Shown here in pieces: positions 45,435 to 56,366 of a stretch of DNA of 64,000 nt. Source of the DNA: Alectoria sarmentosa (lineage: Eukaryota; Ascomycota; Lecanoromycetes; Lecanorales; Parmeliaceae); NCBI GenBank assembly GCA_009733775.1, contig WOGZ01000106.1:39700-103699 (forward strand), given 5' to 3'. The notes under the pieces are model-generated. The model did not search any database, was not told where the DNA came from, and saw only the letters and a program-made list of their open reading frames with translations. A program made the position numbers and the translations under genes. Each line of letters opens with the position of its first letter. Positions within the stretch are counted from its first letter, which is position 1.

Positions 45435-46703
45435 ATGAAGACATCTGTAGCTCGTACCTGGAACTCTTTGGCTTCGAAACTCCACCCTCCTTTACCCCTG
45501 TCACTCCGAGATTCTCAGCGGCTTCTTTCACTCCTCAATGCGTCTTTCAAGAAGCAATTTGACCGCACACATCCAGCCGACTCGTCCAGTAACGAGCACT
45601 ATACCAGCCTTCATCTACAATCCATTTTGACAAACCCTCTCTTCGACGCAAAGCCTCGAACGCGCGCCTCTCCAAGCAGCAAAAGTCAAAGTAGTGGCAA
45701 GCGTCTGGAACAGCTGCAGAATCATATGAAACGACCTATGGACGCCTTCAAAGAGCGGGTCTCCCAGGGAACAGCCGATTTGAGGACAGCGAAGTTCTTT
45801 CTGCTTATCGAGCACAAAGATTGCTTGGCTTCTCCGGCCACCACACTAAGGGAAGCGATGCAGTCTTCCGGGGTCGCATCGACCATTCTCCAATGGCTAT
45901 GGTCCTCTGGCATAGAGGACACGGGAGCATTTCTTAGGGACCGTCAATTTGTTCTTCGTTTGATTCCTTTCCTCGTCGCAGAGGGCCAATACTCTCGGAT
46001 TATGCGCTGGATGGATCGCTGCAATAACCCGGAGGAGACGCCATTCTCGAGCCTACACGGAGAGAGAAAATACCGCTTACAAAGCTTTTTGTTCGAGAGG
46101 CTGATTCTAGAAGAGACAAGGGTCGAAAATGGATTGGACACTGCGATTGCTCTATTTCTTCGAATCATGGCGGACGTCCGAAGCTTCGGACTGGCCAAGA
46201 AGCATATGCGGAGCATTGCTATACACGCAGCGTGGGTACTGACAACAGCCATTCTTCGTCTTCCGAAGGCAGTGGAGCCTGAGCCTAGTAATGTTCATCA
46301 CTTTCTGGAAACCATGAGGAGCCTTAATGTCGACCCCCTTCTTACTGCAACCATTTGCGTCTATCTACCAAAGCGACCTGATCCCCAGCCGACTTTGACA
46401 TACTTCCAAAACATATCCGCTGAAGCAATAGCAAGTACGAGCCCTAGGCAGCAGCCTTATATCATGTCCGCTAGGCAGCAGCCTTATATCATGTCCGTTG
46501 GGTTGAAAGCTGCAGAACTGTTTCTACAGGATGGTCGCCAAAGCGAAGCACTATGGATCATGGAGTTTCTGCAGACAAACTTTGCCCGGGAGTTAGGGTT
46601 GCCGCTGCCCCGAACTCGTAAAATATCTCTCACGGACGGGCGCGAAAAGAGGTTAGAAAGAGAAGAGGCAAGTCTATACTTGCTGGATACTTTGACAGTA
46701 TAA
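45435..46703 (+). CDS. Uncharacterised 422-aa protein, possibly mitochondrial
   Basis: Single exon. I do not recognise the family. The N-terminus (MKTSVARTWNSLASKLH) is basic and amphipathic without acidic residues for about 27 residues, like a mitochondrial presequence. The rest is largely helical with repeated hydrophobic helices, for example ILQWLWSSGIEDTGAFLRDR, FLVAEGQYSRIMRWMDRC, AIALFLRIMADVRS and GLKAAELFLQDGRQSEALWI; the spacing is reminiscent of TPR/PPR-like helical hairpins, but no canonical motif is evident. A perfect 27-bp tandem duplication near the C-terminus gives RQQPYIMSA twice. An alternative downstream exon cannot be excluded, because a GTATAA donor-like sequence overlaps the stop codon. 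Confidence 0.72.
   Translation: MKTSVARTWNSLASKLHPPLPLSLRDSQRLLSLLNASFKKQFDRTHPADSSSNEHYTSLHLQSILTNPLFDAKPRTRASPSSKSQSSGKRLEQLQNHMKRPMDAFKERVSQGTADLRTAKFFLLIEHKDCLASPATTLREAMQSSGVASTILQWLWSSGIEDTGAFLRDRQFVLRLIPFLVAEGQYSRIMRWMDRCNNPEETPFSSLHGERKYRLQSFLFERLILEETRVENGLDTAIALFLRIMADVRSFGLAKKHMRSIAIHAAWVLTTAILRLPKAVEPEPSNVHHFLETMRSLNVDPLLTATICVYLPKRPDPQPTLTYFQNISAEAIASTSPRQQPYIMSARQQPYIMSVGLKAAELFLQDGRQSEALWIMEFLQTNFARELGLPLPRTRKISLTDGREKRLEREEASLYLLDTLTV
46444..46497 (+). repeat. 27-bp perfect tandem duplication in coding sequence
   Basis: Two identical 27-nt units, 46444-46470 and 46471-46497, each adding nine codons (RQQPYIMS plus one residue) without breaking the frame. Confidence 0.95.
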
Positions 46704-48988
46704 GGAAGTTACCCTTTCTCCAGAGCATAGCAATGGTCCACTGCACCTATCGCTTTTCTCAGCTTGGGGAGCCACAAAGTTCCAGGGATTTTTGCTTGGT
46801 CAAGGCTGAAACGCTCCGATCGCCGGCAATGTTGTCGTTTGATTAAACTCAACTTTAGTTTCTTGCGTCTGGTACTATCAGTCTAACCGTCTGATATGAT
46901 CAATCCGTCGTTCGAAATACCTTTTAGCTTTGCCTTCGAAATATCAAAACGATGACCCTGCCGACGTTGCATGTGTACAGTGGGCGCATGCTACTCCTAC
47001 GAAAGGATTAACCGTCAAAGTCTTTCGGGGCGACTCCAGGGCTTGCGTAAACGGCAAACACACCATGGGTTCAAGTTGATAGTTTGTTCATCTGCATACT
47101 TTTGCCGTGAAACTGCCCTGGAAAGATCGAGCTCACCAAGCACGTAAATTACTGTCGATTGCTATTGACATCTAGAGGCATATGCCCAGGGCTTGCATTA
47201 ACTACAGTTCTCTCGTTTGAAGTAATATACACGACGCTGCTTTCTCGTGACTTGAGCCAGCTACTCTTTCTGAGTGACCAACCTGGTCTTACTATTACCC
47301 TCCGTTTCGGCCATTGGTGCTCTGCAAATAATTCTAAGACATTTTCAGCTTGTCTAGGGTTGAAAATAAAACTGGGCTGGATACAGTGTGCCTATGTAGT
47401 AGTGTTTGGTGTTCGTGGGCACATACATAAGAGCTATGCCGGTTTATCTTCTAAATAAGCTGGCCTGTTCAAGACATCATGTCTCAAGCTTGTCTTCACC
47501 TCTACTCAAGATTATCCATACCAGCAAAGGCGAACATCGGTCTCCTTGGAAGCCGGTAAAATCGTCACAGCTTCTGCAACGAGGATACCACCATTCACAC
47601 ACGATCTACATGGCTTCGGTCGCACGCCTCTCCCCTATTTGATTTTCTTCATCGTGATCCAGAAAACGAAGGGAAAAAGAAAAGTCCTCGCGAAAGGAAA
47701 GGCGCTTACCTAAATGAAGCTTTCCGTGCTCATGGTGGGTCGCTGAGTTGTGGCTACTTTTCGAACCATGAAGGGAAGCTCCAGTCAGCTTCTCATTTCT
47801 ACCCTGAACTTGTACAGCTCATAATAAATTCTACGGATAGAACCAGCCGTGACTATGTGAGACGCCAGAGAACTGCCAGAGACTGCTTGCGAGATCTTCA
47901 AGTGAAAACGCAGGAACTTTGGGCGACATTAACACTAGAAAACGAGCAGATCTAAGAATGTTTTGACTGCTTTGATGACTTTTCCTTCTTGGACTTCTCA
48001 AAGCCAGATGCAAAGTGAGGTGGATCATTTCCTCTGATTCAATTGGCCTCCAAGTGAATGGTCAAACGAGGCCAACTTGCGAGTGTTGGGAGCAACGAAG
48101 TCCATTAAACCAACATCCTCTTACACCGTAAGCCTCTTGACTAACATGATAACCTTCGCTGCTAACGTATACTCAGTACTCGGCTCCACGAGCTTTGCCA
48201 TGCAATAATAGAAATTTACGGCTGCAAGTGCCACAATTCCATGGCCGATTATTATACTGTCATGGATTTGAGGGTCATGGTAAAGCCTGGGCAAATCTGT
48301 TCCTCCGGGTCAGAGTTTCCGCACGGATCTTGTACGAGCTGCGCATCGACTTGGACTGGCATCAAAACGGTAGCCTCAAAACGAACCGGCAAGTCTGGAG
48401 CAGTTGATTGAAGACGCCGGTGGAAATCGCCATCAAAGTTTTGATTCGAGGCCGGATGCACTGATGATAGTTCCTGCAAAATGTAGCAAATGAAGAATTG
48501 TGGTGAGTCCCAATGGAGGTTTGCTCTCAACTCTCTGAAACTGATGAACTTTGCCCAGGCGTGAGTGGAAGCCCCGCGCCGGCTGAACTAGTCCTTATCC
48601 TTTTGGCGGATGCTCTCTGGTAGTTCTATAACAATCCAGCGCTTTGCCAATTGCTCTGCTAGCAGTGTCGTTCTGATCTGACTAATTGACCATGCCAGGG
48701 TCTCGGTATTGCAATCTTAGCAAGATGGTAGAATCACGTCAGTTGATTGGTGGAGAGATGCGTTCAGGGAAATTGGGGCAGTCTACATGTTTTTATTTCA
48801 CTGCGCTTCGCTTCGTGAAAAAGTGGAGTTCTGATTTTATCAATGCCAATGCATTGATATAATCGAAACATCTAATTAGGGTTGAAGACCACGTCTATCT
48901 TACTTGTTTGGGGGTTGCTCATATAGTGTACATGCATTTGACATTTCATCGTTATCGTCTACATTTCTATATCCCTACATTTCTACAT

Positions 48989-49068
48989 CCCTTTGTCCCT
49001 TCGTCCCTTCGTCCCTTCGTCCCTTCGTCCCTTCGTCCCTACGTCCCTACGTCCCTACGTCCCTACGT
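48989..49068 (+). repeat. 8-bp minisatellite, ten units
   Basis: One CCCTTTGT, five CCCTTCGT and four CCCTACGT units in exact tandem. The block structure shows variants spreading by local duplication. Confidence 0.95.
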
Positions 49069-50214
49069 CCGTCGTTTCATTTACCCCACTGCACATACCC
49101 TGAGCGTGAATCAGGCTGTACTTAACGTACTTGACAATAATGTTGAGCATCCTAAGTACCCTTATTTTTCCATCTCCGTGGCAGAGAGAACCACCCGGAA
49201 AATATCACGGTCGATTGTATGGGCTCAGTTCCCTACGTGGAAACTATATAGTCTTGATACCAAGCACGTCCGACAATCAATGAGCCCAGCAGCAATATTC
49301 GATCGTCACCAACGCTTCGGTCCACAGGCGCGAGCTCTGCAGATCCCAGCGCGCGGTATGGTGTTCGCGCTTAAGCGTCGGTGTGATGTTCAAGGTTTAG
49401 GCCTCGTCTCGATAATGTAAAGGTGAGGAACTGGAAACGGGCTTCCGGGGCAATTCTTTCTACGCGGGGGGGGAGACTCTCGTCACTCGATGTGGTGGTG
49501 TAATTCGTAGACGCGCTAGATGCGTGTTGGTGCAGGTGAGGCGGGACGCGCGGGTTAGTGTGCTAGTATTGTGGTGGTGGTTGGTGATGTGGTTGTCGGT
49601 TTTACAAGGTGTTGGGGGGGATGGGGGAGATGGGGGGCGGTGTCAAGATATAAAGTACTTTGGATGACTTGAGTATAGTCTTGAGAATTCGGACTACGCT
49701 TTGGGAGCTTGGATGAAGCATAGTCGCTTGGTGGTGTCTCTTCGGCAGAAATTGCTGGCGGTGTGAGAAGGGGGTTTCTGATTCAAAGCCTGTGTTCAGA
49801 TGGATGCTGGCATCGAGTGTTGAAAGGGCGTCATAGCTGTTGCATATTCGTCGCCCGAATTGGGACTCTGAAAGCCTGCGAATGGTATAGCCAAGGACCT
49901 GTGGCCATATGGAGGGACTCGAAATTGGGAAGCAGGATTCTGGGCGGGACCTTCAGAAGATTCGAGCTCTTGATCGTTTCTTCCTCGTCAGATCTTTGGT
50001 ACGGTTTGACGTGCTCGAAGCGATGTGCTTGATCAAAGTCGCCAAGTTGTGCTCTATTCGAGCCGAGAAGAGTAGCAGAGCCTTCACGTCCTCTCCAAAG
50101 TCGATGACTATTTCTGAATACAGATGTTCTATTGCTTATCTGTAGAAGCTTGTGCTGAATAACACGAGCTATTGAGATTAACGAGATAAGGGTTATAAAC
50201 GTGAAATTCCGGTG

Positions 50215-50345
50215 AGGATGTGCGCTATTGGTGGTGCCCCTTCGGTGTGTACTTTCGGGGAGGACGTGCGCTCTTGGTGGGGCGCTTTTGCCCATGCGCC
50301 TTTGGTGTGCGCTCTGGTGGTGCGCTCTTGGTGGTGCGCGTTTGA
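50215..50345. repeat. Imperfect GGTGTGCGCTCTTGGTG repeat
   Basis: Five to six degenerate units built from TGCGCTCTTGGTGGTGC and CTTTGGTGTG/CTTCGGTGTG, about 25-30 bp apart. No coding support. Confidence 0.7.
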
Positions 50346-50849
50346 ACGACGCGTAAAAAGGTGGAAATCAGTGCAATTGCTCGATTGACCTGATAATGGC
50401 TAGTAAATTGCTTTTTGCTCCTCCTTTTGCTCGTACATTCGTAAATGACACCCGCAATGACTTGGTTACGCTGGGCTTTACCACCATCGTCGCTGTTCGA
50501 GTGAGAGTATCATGATCCTGGGCTTTGGCATAGCGTTACTTTCGAGGTAAGCACCCGTAATACGTGGAGGCCAATGGTCACGATAATGTTTCCAATACCC
50601 CTGCCTGAGACCAAAATATTTGGAACGTCCTCATAAATCGGCATGTGGTATAGTCGAGGAAGAAAGTCACAGTCTTCTAATTCGCGAGACTGGTCTTGGT
50701 GGAAGAACGGGGCTGTAGAGCTCCAGACGTAGGCAAGAGACTGAGACGGTCGGTCGATCACGGTCGTCGCCTTTCTAGCTCGTCATCTGGCAATTCTGAA
50801 AATTTATGAAGAAACCAGGATTCTGCCCTTGCTCAAGAGCTGCTCATCC

Positions 50850-51683
50850 TTAGCATGTCGAGGATGCAACACCATCAACGACGCCAGAATACGAATCGGT
50901 CTTGATCGGGAACATGAAATCCTTCGTACGCTGCCAATAACCTCGATCATTTCGATACAGCGACAAGCCATCAACTTGCCCTCGGGATCCCTCAAAGTTC
51001 TTTTGTAGTTCCTCCAACGTCCTCTGAGGCACACCCTCTTCGACTTTGTTCTGCACCGTATAATGCGCCTTGAAGCTCTTGTCCTGCTTGCTCAGAAACT
51101 CCTCCCATTTCTCCTTCAATTCATTATAGATTTCTCTGGCCGGTGGGGCATTCGCATCGATAGCCACGTCATGACCTAGGAGATATATCTTGCCCGTGGC
51201 AATCGCAAAAGATTGCTGCTTCTCGGCTACAGCGCTAATGTCGGCTTCGATCGTGGCGAGCTGGGAGTGGGGAAGAGCGCGGAAGAGGGCAATGTGGGCG
51301 GAGAGCTTGTTCTGTTTTGGGGGAAAGTGTTGCGTGCGGAGGGCGGTGACGCACTTGTGGTATTTTATGTCTGTGTGTAGAGTAAGTATGTAGCTATTTT
51401 CCTCTTCTTGAGCCGTGTTGGCGGTGTGATCGGCTTGGCGGGTATGTTTGTCTGCGATGTAGGGACCTGAGGGTACTGGGTTGTTGGTGCATGTGATTAT
51501 GGTCTTTATTGGTTGTGATGTCGACTTTATGTGCTTGGTCCAGCGTGCATTGCGGAAAGCAAGGCCCATCACAGGTAGGGCGGCGAAGCGGGTACGAATA
51601 TGGCGGAAAATTGCAATGAAAAGTGCATTTAATGTCTGTAGCGCCAAGCAATATTTGGCACTAGTACTAGCGGTGGAGTTCAT
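50850..51683 (-). CDS. 2H phosphoesterase (2'-5' RNA ligase-like)
   Basis: Single open frame of 277 aa from ATG at 51683. The 2H superfamily hydrolyses or forms 2',3'-cyclic or 2'-5' phosphodiester bonds using two histidine motifs. Both are present: HIALF at residues 130-134 and HYTVQN at 207-212. Around them are SYILTLHTD (97-105, the first strand), FPPKQNKL before the first motif and a KEKWEEFLSKQDKSFKAHYT helix-strand unit, matching fungal members. The first 95 residues are outside the domain; residues 11-45 are hydrophobic and basic and may be an anchor or targeting sequence, or part may be an unrecognised intron, so the start is uncertain. It ends GVASSTC. Confidence 0.8.
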   Translation of the reverse strand: MNSTASTSAKYCLALQTLNALFIAIFRHIRTRFAALPVMGLAFRNARWTKHIKSTSQPIKTIITCTNNPVPSGPYIADKHTRQADHTANTAQEEENSYILTLHTDIKYHKCVTALRTQHFPPKQNKLSAHIALFRALPHSQLATIEADISAVAEKQQSFAIATGKIYLLGHDVAIDANAPPAREIYNELKEKWEEFLSKQDKSFKAHYTVQNKVEEGVPQRTLEELQKNFEGSRGQVDGLSLYRNDRGYWQRTKDFMFPIKTDSYSGVVDGVASSTC

Positions 51684-52258
51684 TTTTCGCCCCAATCATG
51701 TCTGCACCTAGTAACTTCTACTTTCACCAAATCAGTAGAACAGACGTACCTACACCTATTTTACGGTCAACATGACATACTAGACTCTAGGATTTGAGCT
51801 CCTACAGTGGCAGGGTCCCTCGGGCTGAATTGGAAAGATAGAGCCCAAAGCGTGACAGATTATCCAAGTCGTTTCTACCAACCAACGTGAAATTCTGGGA
51901 TTGTTTGTGAGCAGATCAGCGGGATAGCACCAGCGTTATTGGAAACCCCCGATTGGTTCGAGCGCGCCAATGGCAGATGTCTCTCTTTTTTGCACATTCC
52001 GCTTGCCACAGAATCTTTTCAGCCCCAAACCAGCATCGTATTCTGGAGTAGTCGAGCGGGTTGCGTCTCTCTAAGCGGCGAACCTGTCTAACAGTCATGC
52101 CGAGGGCTGTTCAATCTCTTGGGATTACTAGATGCTTACTTATTTAACAGGCTATGACGCACTGATTTGTTGATACCGTGAATATGAGTCTGACCAAGCG
52201 GCATCTCTTCGCCCTATCGTGTCACTTAAACTTTAACTATGCCTGAGGGAATAACAAA
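51684..52258. other. Intergenic, no gene seen
   Basis: Promoter side of the 2H gene. No supported frame. Confidence 0.5.
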
Positions 52259-52465
52259 GGTTTACAACCCACTAAATCAACTCAATCGGAATCGTTCGAG
52301 CACGGAGTCCTAAACAAGGAGTGGCACAGTATCCCAGCGGTGATACAAAACGCCATCGAGTTGATTAGAGAAAACAACGCCATAAATGGCGAAGCATCTC
52401 TAATCGAGTTTTGGATAGACTAGCTATACATCAATTAGGATGGTGTAGAAGTAAGACCATCTTGA
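52259..52465 (+). pseudogene. HET-domain relic (heterokaryon incompatibility) with stop codons
   Basis: The frame from 52259 reads NKEWHSIPAVIQNAIELIRE, then FWID, stop, LYIN, stop, DGVE. This is the order of the HET domain core (W..LP..I.DAI, then WID.LCINQDD.E). Both stops are TAG (52421-52423 and 52436-52438), each one C-to-T step from CAG; the second sits exactly where HET proteins have the Gln of CINQ. A TGA follows at 52463-52465. HET proteins act in non-self recognition and cell death at hyphal fusion; this copy cannot. It is a fragment only, with no start and no clear C-terminal part. Confidence 0.5.
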
Positions 52466-54056
52466 TCGAGGAAATGAGTCAATCTTACTCTATATCAATG
52501 GCTACGCTGATTGCAACGAAACTTACCCTTTCAGATACTCAGTTATCTCATCAGAACCCATAAAACGCTGTCCACGATTTCGTCTACCGAGAACGGCAAT
52601 TTGTGGATCAAATTAATCGAATGGTTCAAAACATAGAAATCATGTCTTTTGCTGAGATATCATGCATGACACAGGCATTAAATATGTTAATATAGAACTC
52701 AAGAAATTGGATACTGCAGTAAGTGAAGAGCTATCCCATTCCCGAATCGTATGGGCCATGGTCAAGTTTGCTTCTGCTGTGCCGAGAATTTCCGAGGTGA
52801 GGAATTACTTTCGAGACTTCCAAGCATAGCCTCGAAAGACTTTGAGCAGAGGGTTCCAAGCACAGCCTTAGGCTAATTTAAGCGGACTGGAGAAAGACGG
52901 GACAATCCAGAGGCGTTAGAGCGCAGGATGTCTTTTAGTTGCCATTGGAATTGGCCATTTACCTTTGATATGCACGCAAGGTTTATTGAAAGCTCCCCTA
53001 CCGAAGATGCGAGACATGTAAAGGACATACTGGTAGCCTCTCAAGGCATTTTGCATACTCTGCACGCCATTTGAGGGTGTGAAACGGAAAAAGACTTAGC
53101 TGAACACGTGAGTGACTTCGCACTTCTCTGGAACCCGGCAGGCAGCTTGAGACGTAGCTTCCGAGGCTTTGTGATCCGAATGCACAATAAAGGGAAGCAC
53201 GGTCGGCCTGGCTCGGTCAAGTGGCGTACGAAAACTACGGTGATTGTTTCAAGATAAAGTCACTAATCCAAGGCTTCGGGTTCATGCGCGGTGACCAAAA
53301 TTTTCGGGTTGCAAGCTCTCTGCAGAACAACGACGGAGGGGTGAGAGGAGTCCTACAGTCTTGAGCCAACATGCACTACAAGACTTCTATGTTTATGAAG
53401 GCATGACCCAAAGCTTGCACTGAGCAAACATTAAACATAGAGTCTGGCGTGCGGATTACGCCTGTAGAGACGGGCTATCAATACGACATTCAAGGCTAGC
53501 GCTTTTTCAGGGCCACAGTAAGCCCCACAGGCTCAAAGAGACGAGTGTTAAATTTTGTTGAGTCGCAGATACGTGTGTATTTATTGACACAGGCCATCAA
53601 AAAGTCCGAACGGTCTGGCTTGTTCAGTCTCTGAGTGCAATGGATGAAAGAGAGATGGAGATGGTCTCTTTGTTACAGACTAGATCAAGATCTGAATATC
53701 GCGACTGTTGGCGATATGGCCCATACGTCAGTCCATGGAACGAATGGTGCCTTGTCGTTTCCATGCCGATCAAGTGCCTCTATGCAAATGGCTTGGCGGA
53801 GTATCTCACCATTGGAAGACTTGATGAAGGATGTGCTTGTTGCGGCAAAGATGAGGGAGTTTGGCTTGGCTGAACATGCTGTCACGCACAAAGAGAGTGC
53901 AGGGTATCTACTTAATGATGCCCTCGACCAAATAGTTCTGCGTTATGGGCTTATTCTCGGCAATTATCTCTCAAAGCCCTTTTCTCTGAGCCCTAAACCC
54001 TCAAGATATTATCCCTCTATTCTCATCCCAAGATTCGAACTTTGAACGCCGCCGAT
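52466..54056. other. Gene-poor spacer beside the HET relic
   Basis: 1.6 kb without a supported gene. It probably includes decayed continuation of the relic. The frame at 53635-54045 has no domain and overlaps the 3' flank of the transporter gene. Confidence 0.45.
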
Positions 54057-55050
54057 TTACACCTGATGCTCCGCGGATTTTGTTTTCAACTCCGCCATCT
54101 GCGCCGCCCCCTTGATGATATGACTCAAATCCCCAACCGGCAACTGCAGCGGGAAGTCCACCGACGCGAACGTCAGCGCGAACAGCAACCACCACCCGGC
54201 CGCGCACGCCACGAACCCAAACGCCCCGGCCGCGATCAAACACTTGCCCGCGACCGCCGCGGCACCGTTTGCCGTCTGCCAGAAGGTCGCCGTGAGCAGG
54301 GAGAAGACGAACATGAGAGCCCATTCGAGGACGGCGAGGCAGACGTTGATGCGGAGACAGCAGATGGCGAACATGAGGGAGAGAAAGGCCATGGAGATGA
54401 GGAAGAAGCCGAACGAGGTGGCGAATTCGGGGGAGTCGCTCAGGCCGGCGGACGGGTCCATTTCGCTGTACGAGGTCGAGTAGTGCCCGTAGGCGCCGAT
54501 GGAGGGGGTCAGGGTCGAGGCAAAGGAGAGCCAGAAACCACCTGCGGAGCGCCATCAGCACTAGCTTCACACACGCTGTCTATCATGGCTGGCGATGCTA
54601 ATACTAACCGTAGGCGCAGAATACCAAAAAGGGAAACGTGTTCCCCAACACCCATTCGAGCACCCCACCGATTATCATGAGCAGGCCCCCCATGAAGTAG
54701 TACGACCCCGTCGCGGCGGCACCATCACCGCCCGCGCCCCGCCAGCCCATGATGTCGCACGAAAAGGGCGTCAGCGCCATGACGAGACCGAGCAGCGCCA
54801 GCGGCGTCGGGTTCCCAAACGTCTTGCGCAAATCCCCCTTGACGGCGTTCTGCGGCGCCAGGTAGATCTTCTCGAACAGCTCGGGCGTGATGGCGATGGA
54901 GCCGCTGCGCTGGATCCGCTTCAGCGCCGCGTCCGACGTCATGCTTTGGTCCAGCAGCGGCGTGCCCCCGTTGTTGTTGGAGTAGGCGTCCGTGGCAGAG
55001 GAGGGATGCGAGGCGGCGGGGTCGGGTGATGAGAAGGGCTTTTCGGCCAT
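54057..55050 (-). CDS. Gpr1/FUN34/YaaH (AcpA/Ady2) family transporter
   Basis: Two exons, 55050-54609 and 54541-54057, separated by a 67-nt intron, giving 308 aa. Family members transport acetate or ammonium across the plasma membrane with six helices. After a soluble N-terminus of about 85 residues (a Ser/Asn-rich start, then LFEKIYLAP) the family motif appears as NPTPLALLGLV (about 98-108; usually NPAPLGL). Six hydrophobic segments follow, including MGGLLMIIGGVLEWVLGNTF and, after the junction, GGFWLSFASTLTPSIGAYGH, both typical. The substitution in the NPAPLGL motif and the missing second Gly mark it as a divergent subgroup; the substrate is inferred only from the family. Confidence 0.88.
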
Positions 55051-55788
55051 GGTGAGAGGAGTTTTAGGGGGCAATCGCAGAGGGGGAAACTGGGTTGTTT
55101 TGGTAGGTCTGGGGGAAGTGATATGTGCAGAATGTTGGTTTTGTGCGAAACCGAGCACTTTACATCTGCAGAGATTTGAGGAGCGAAAGAATCGGAACTG
55201 GCGTCGAAATAGAGCATCGGGATCCCATATGCCGCTGCACCTAGCTCTGGTGGAGGAGGAGGAGGTGGTGGTGGGTTTTCGGCTTTTGATCTTCTCAGAG
55301 GGAAAGGTTCTTATCTCGGGATTTGACCTTGCACCAAACCACCAAAAACAATCCCCGGGATCGACGCATACATATTCTTTGTTCCGCAGACGCGCATTCT
55401 GGACTAGGTGATGCAATTTCAAATAATCGATGCGTGCATCTGCAGTGATCTCCTGCATGAGATCGCGTCGAGTGCATTGGGCTTGCGTGGGGTTTTGCAA
55501 TCAGAGGCACTTGTGGGCTGCAAGAGTCACGTGACTCAAGCCACGCAGTGTAGATCTTCTTCACTCACTTTTGGAATTTCCGCGGCTTTCGATGGCACTT
55601 GGCACATCGTGGGTGGAACGGAGCTTGGTGAGTAACTATCTATCCGGCTGCTGCACCTGAAATTCACTCCCTCTTAGCCCTTTCTTCTTCTCATCAACCG
55701 GCAAACATCCCTCATAAGCAAAACCCACATAAAGCCATTTTGATTCATCCATTCTGACCCGCTCACACATCCAAACCCACCCCTCCAC
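55051..55788. other. Intergenic, no gene seen
   Basis: Promoter of the Gpr1/FUN34 gene and 3' flank of the 117-aa gene, which is transcribed in the same direction. A GGAGGAGGAGGTGGTGG tract lies at about 55252-55270. Confidence 0.5.
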
Positions 55789-56366
55789 TCAAATGATCGA
55801 ATTGACCAAATCCGACCCGGCCGTCGCTCCCGCGCCGAAAATGGCCGCGTTGCCCAGCTTCTCGCCCAGCTTCTTGGCCCAGGCGCCATGCTGTGCGTGT
55901 GCGCGGCTCCATCAGCATTTGACACGTTTCTCGCTCGCGCATGATTGATCATTTCAAACGTTCCGACAACTCTCTTGGGTTTACGTACCTTGGGATGCTG
56001 CGGGTTCGCAGGATGGCTCGGGTCCTGCGCCGCCTGCGCCAGTTGCGGCATGTTGACGTAGTTGGGCCCTTGCGCGTAGCGCGGGTCGATGTAGTTGCTG
56101 GGCACGCCGCCCGGTTGCTGTGTTGCGGTTATTGGTTGGGAAGGCTGGTGGAGTGTAGATGGAGCTTTGGGGTGTGGGGGGGGAGGGGGAAGTGGGGGAA
56201 AGAGGGGGGGGGGTTTCTCTTTGGGTACGGGAGTGGTACGTACGGGCAGCTGGGTCATGATGGATTGGAACTGCGCCGGGTTCAGCAGGCCGGAGTCCCG
56301 AAGGTATTCGAGTTCCGTGCGGATGGTGCTGAGGGAGCGGTTCGCGGCGGCGGGGTCGACGCCCAT
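55789..56366 (-). CDS. Small 117-aa protein with Gly-rich hydrophobic tail
   Basis: Three exons, 56366-56244, 56117-55989 and 55890-55789; introns of 126 and 98 nt. Residues 1-41 form a helical segment (LSTIRTELEYLRDSGLLNPA, QFQSIMTQLP) like the N-terminus of fungal Lsb/Pin3-type SH3 proteins. The middle is Pro/Tyr/Asn-rich (SNYIDPRYAQGPNYVNMPQ). The end HGAWAKKLGEKLGNAAIFGA then GATAGSDLVNSII resembles the tail of the same proteins, but no SH3 domain is present; the relation is inference. Intron 1 has a length divisible by three and no stop, so a retained form with a Pro-rich insert of 42 residues is possible. Both splice sites (GTACGT, CACAG) are strong. Confidence 0.68.

Larger units (their letters stand above)
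46704..50849. other. Gene-free 4.1-kb spacer
   Basis: No frame on either strand shows a domain or a consistent splice pattern. Features noted: the 8-bp minisatellite at 48989-49068, G-rich sequence at 49465-49640, and an imperfect GTGCGCTCTTGGTGG-type repeat at 50215-50345. Confidence 0.5.

Noticed and set aside
53635..54045. 136-codon plus frame next to the transporter gene
   Set aside because: No motif, lies in a decayed region and runs into the transporter 3' flank.
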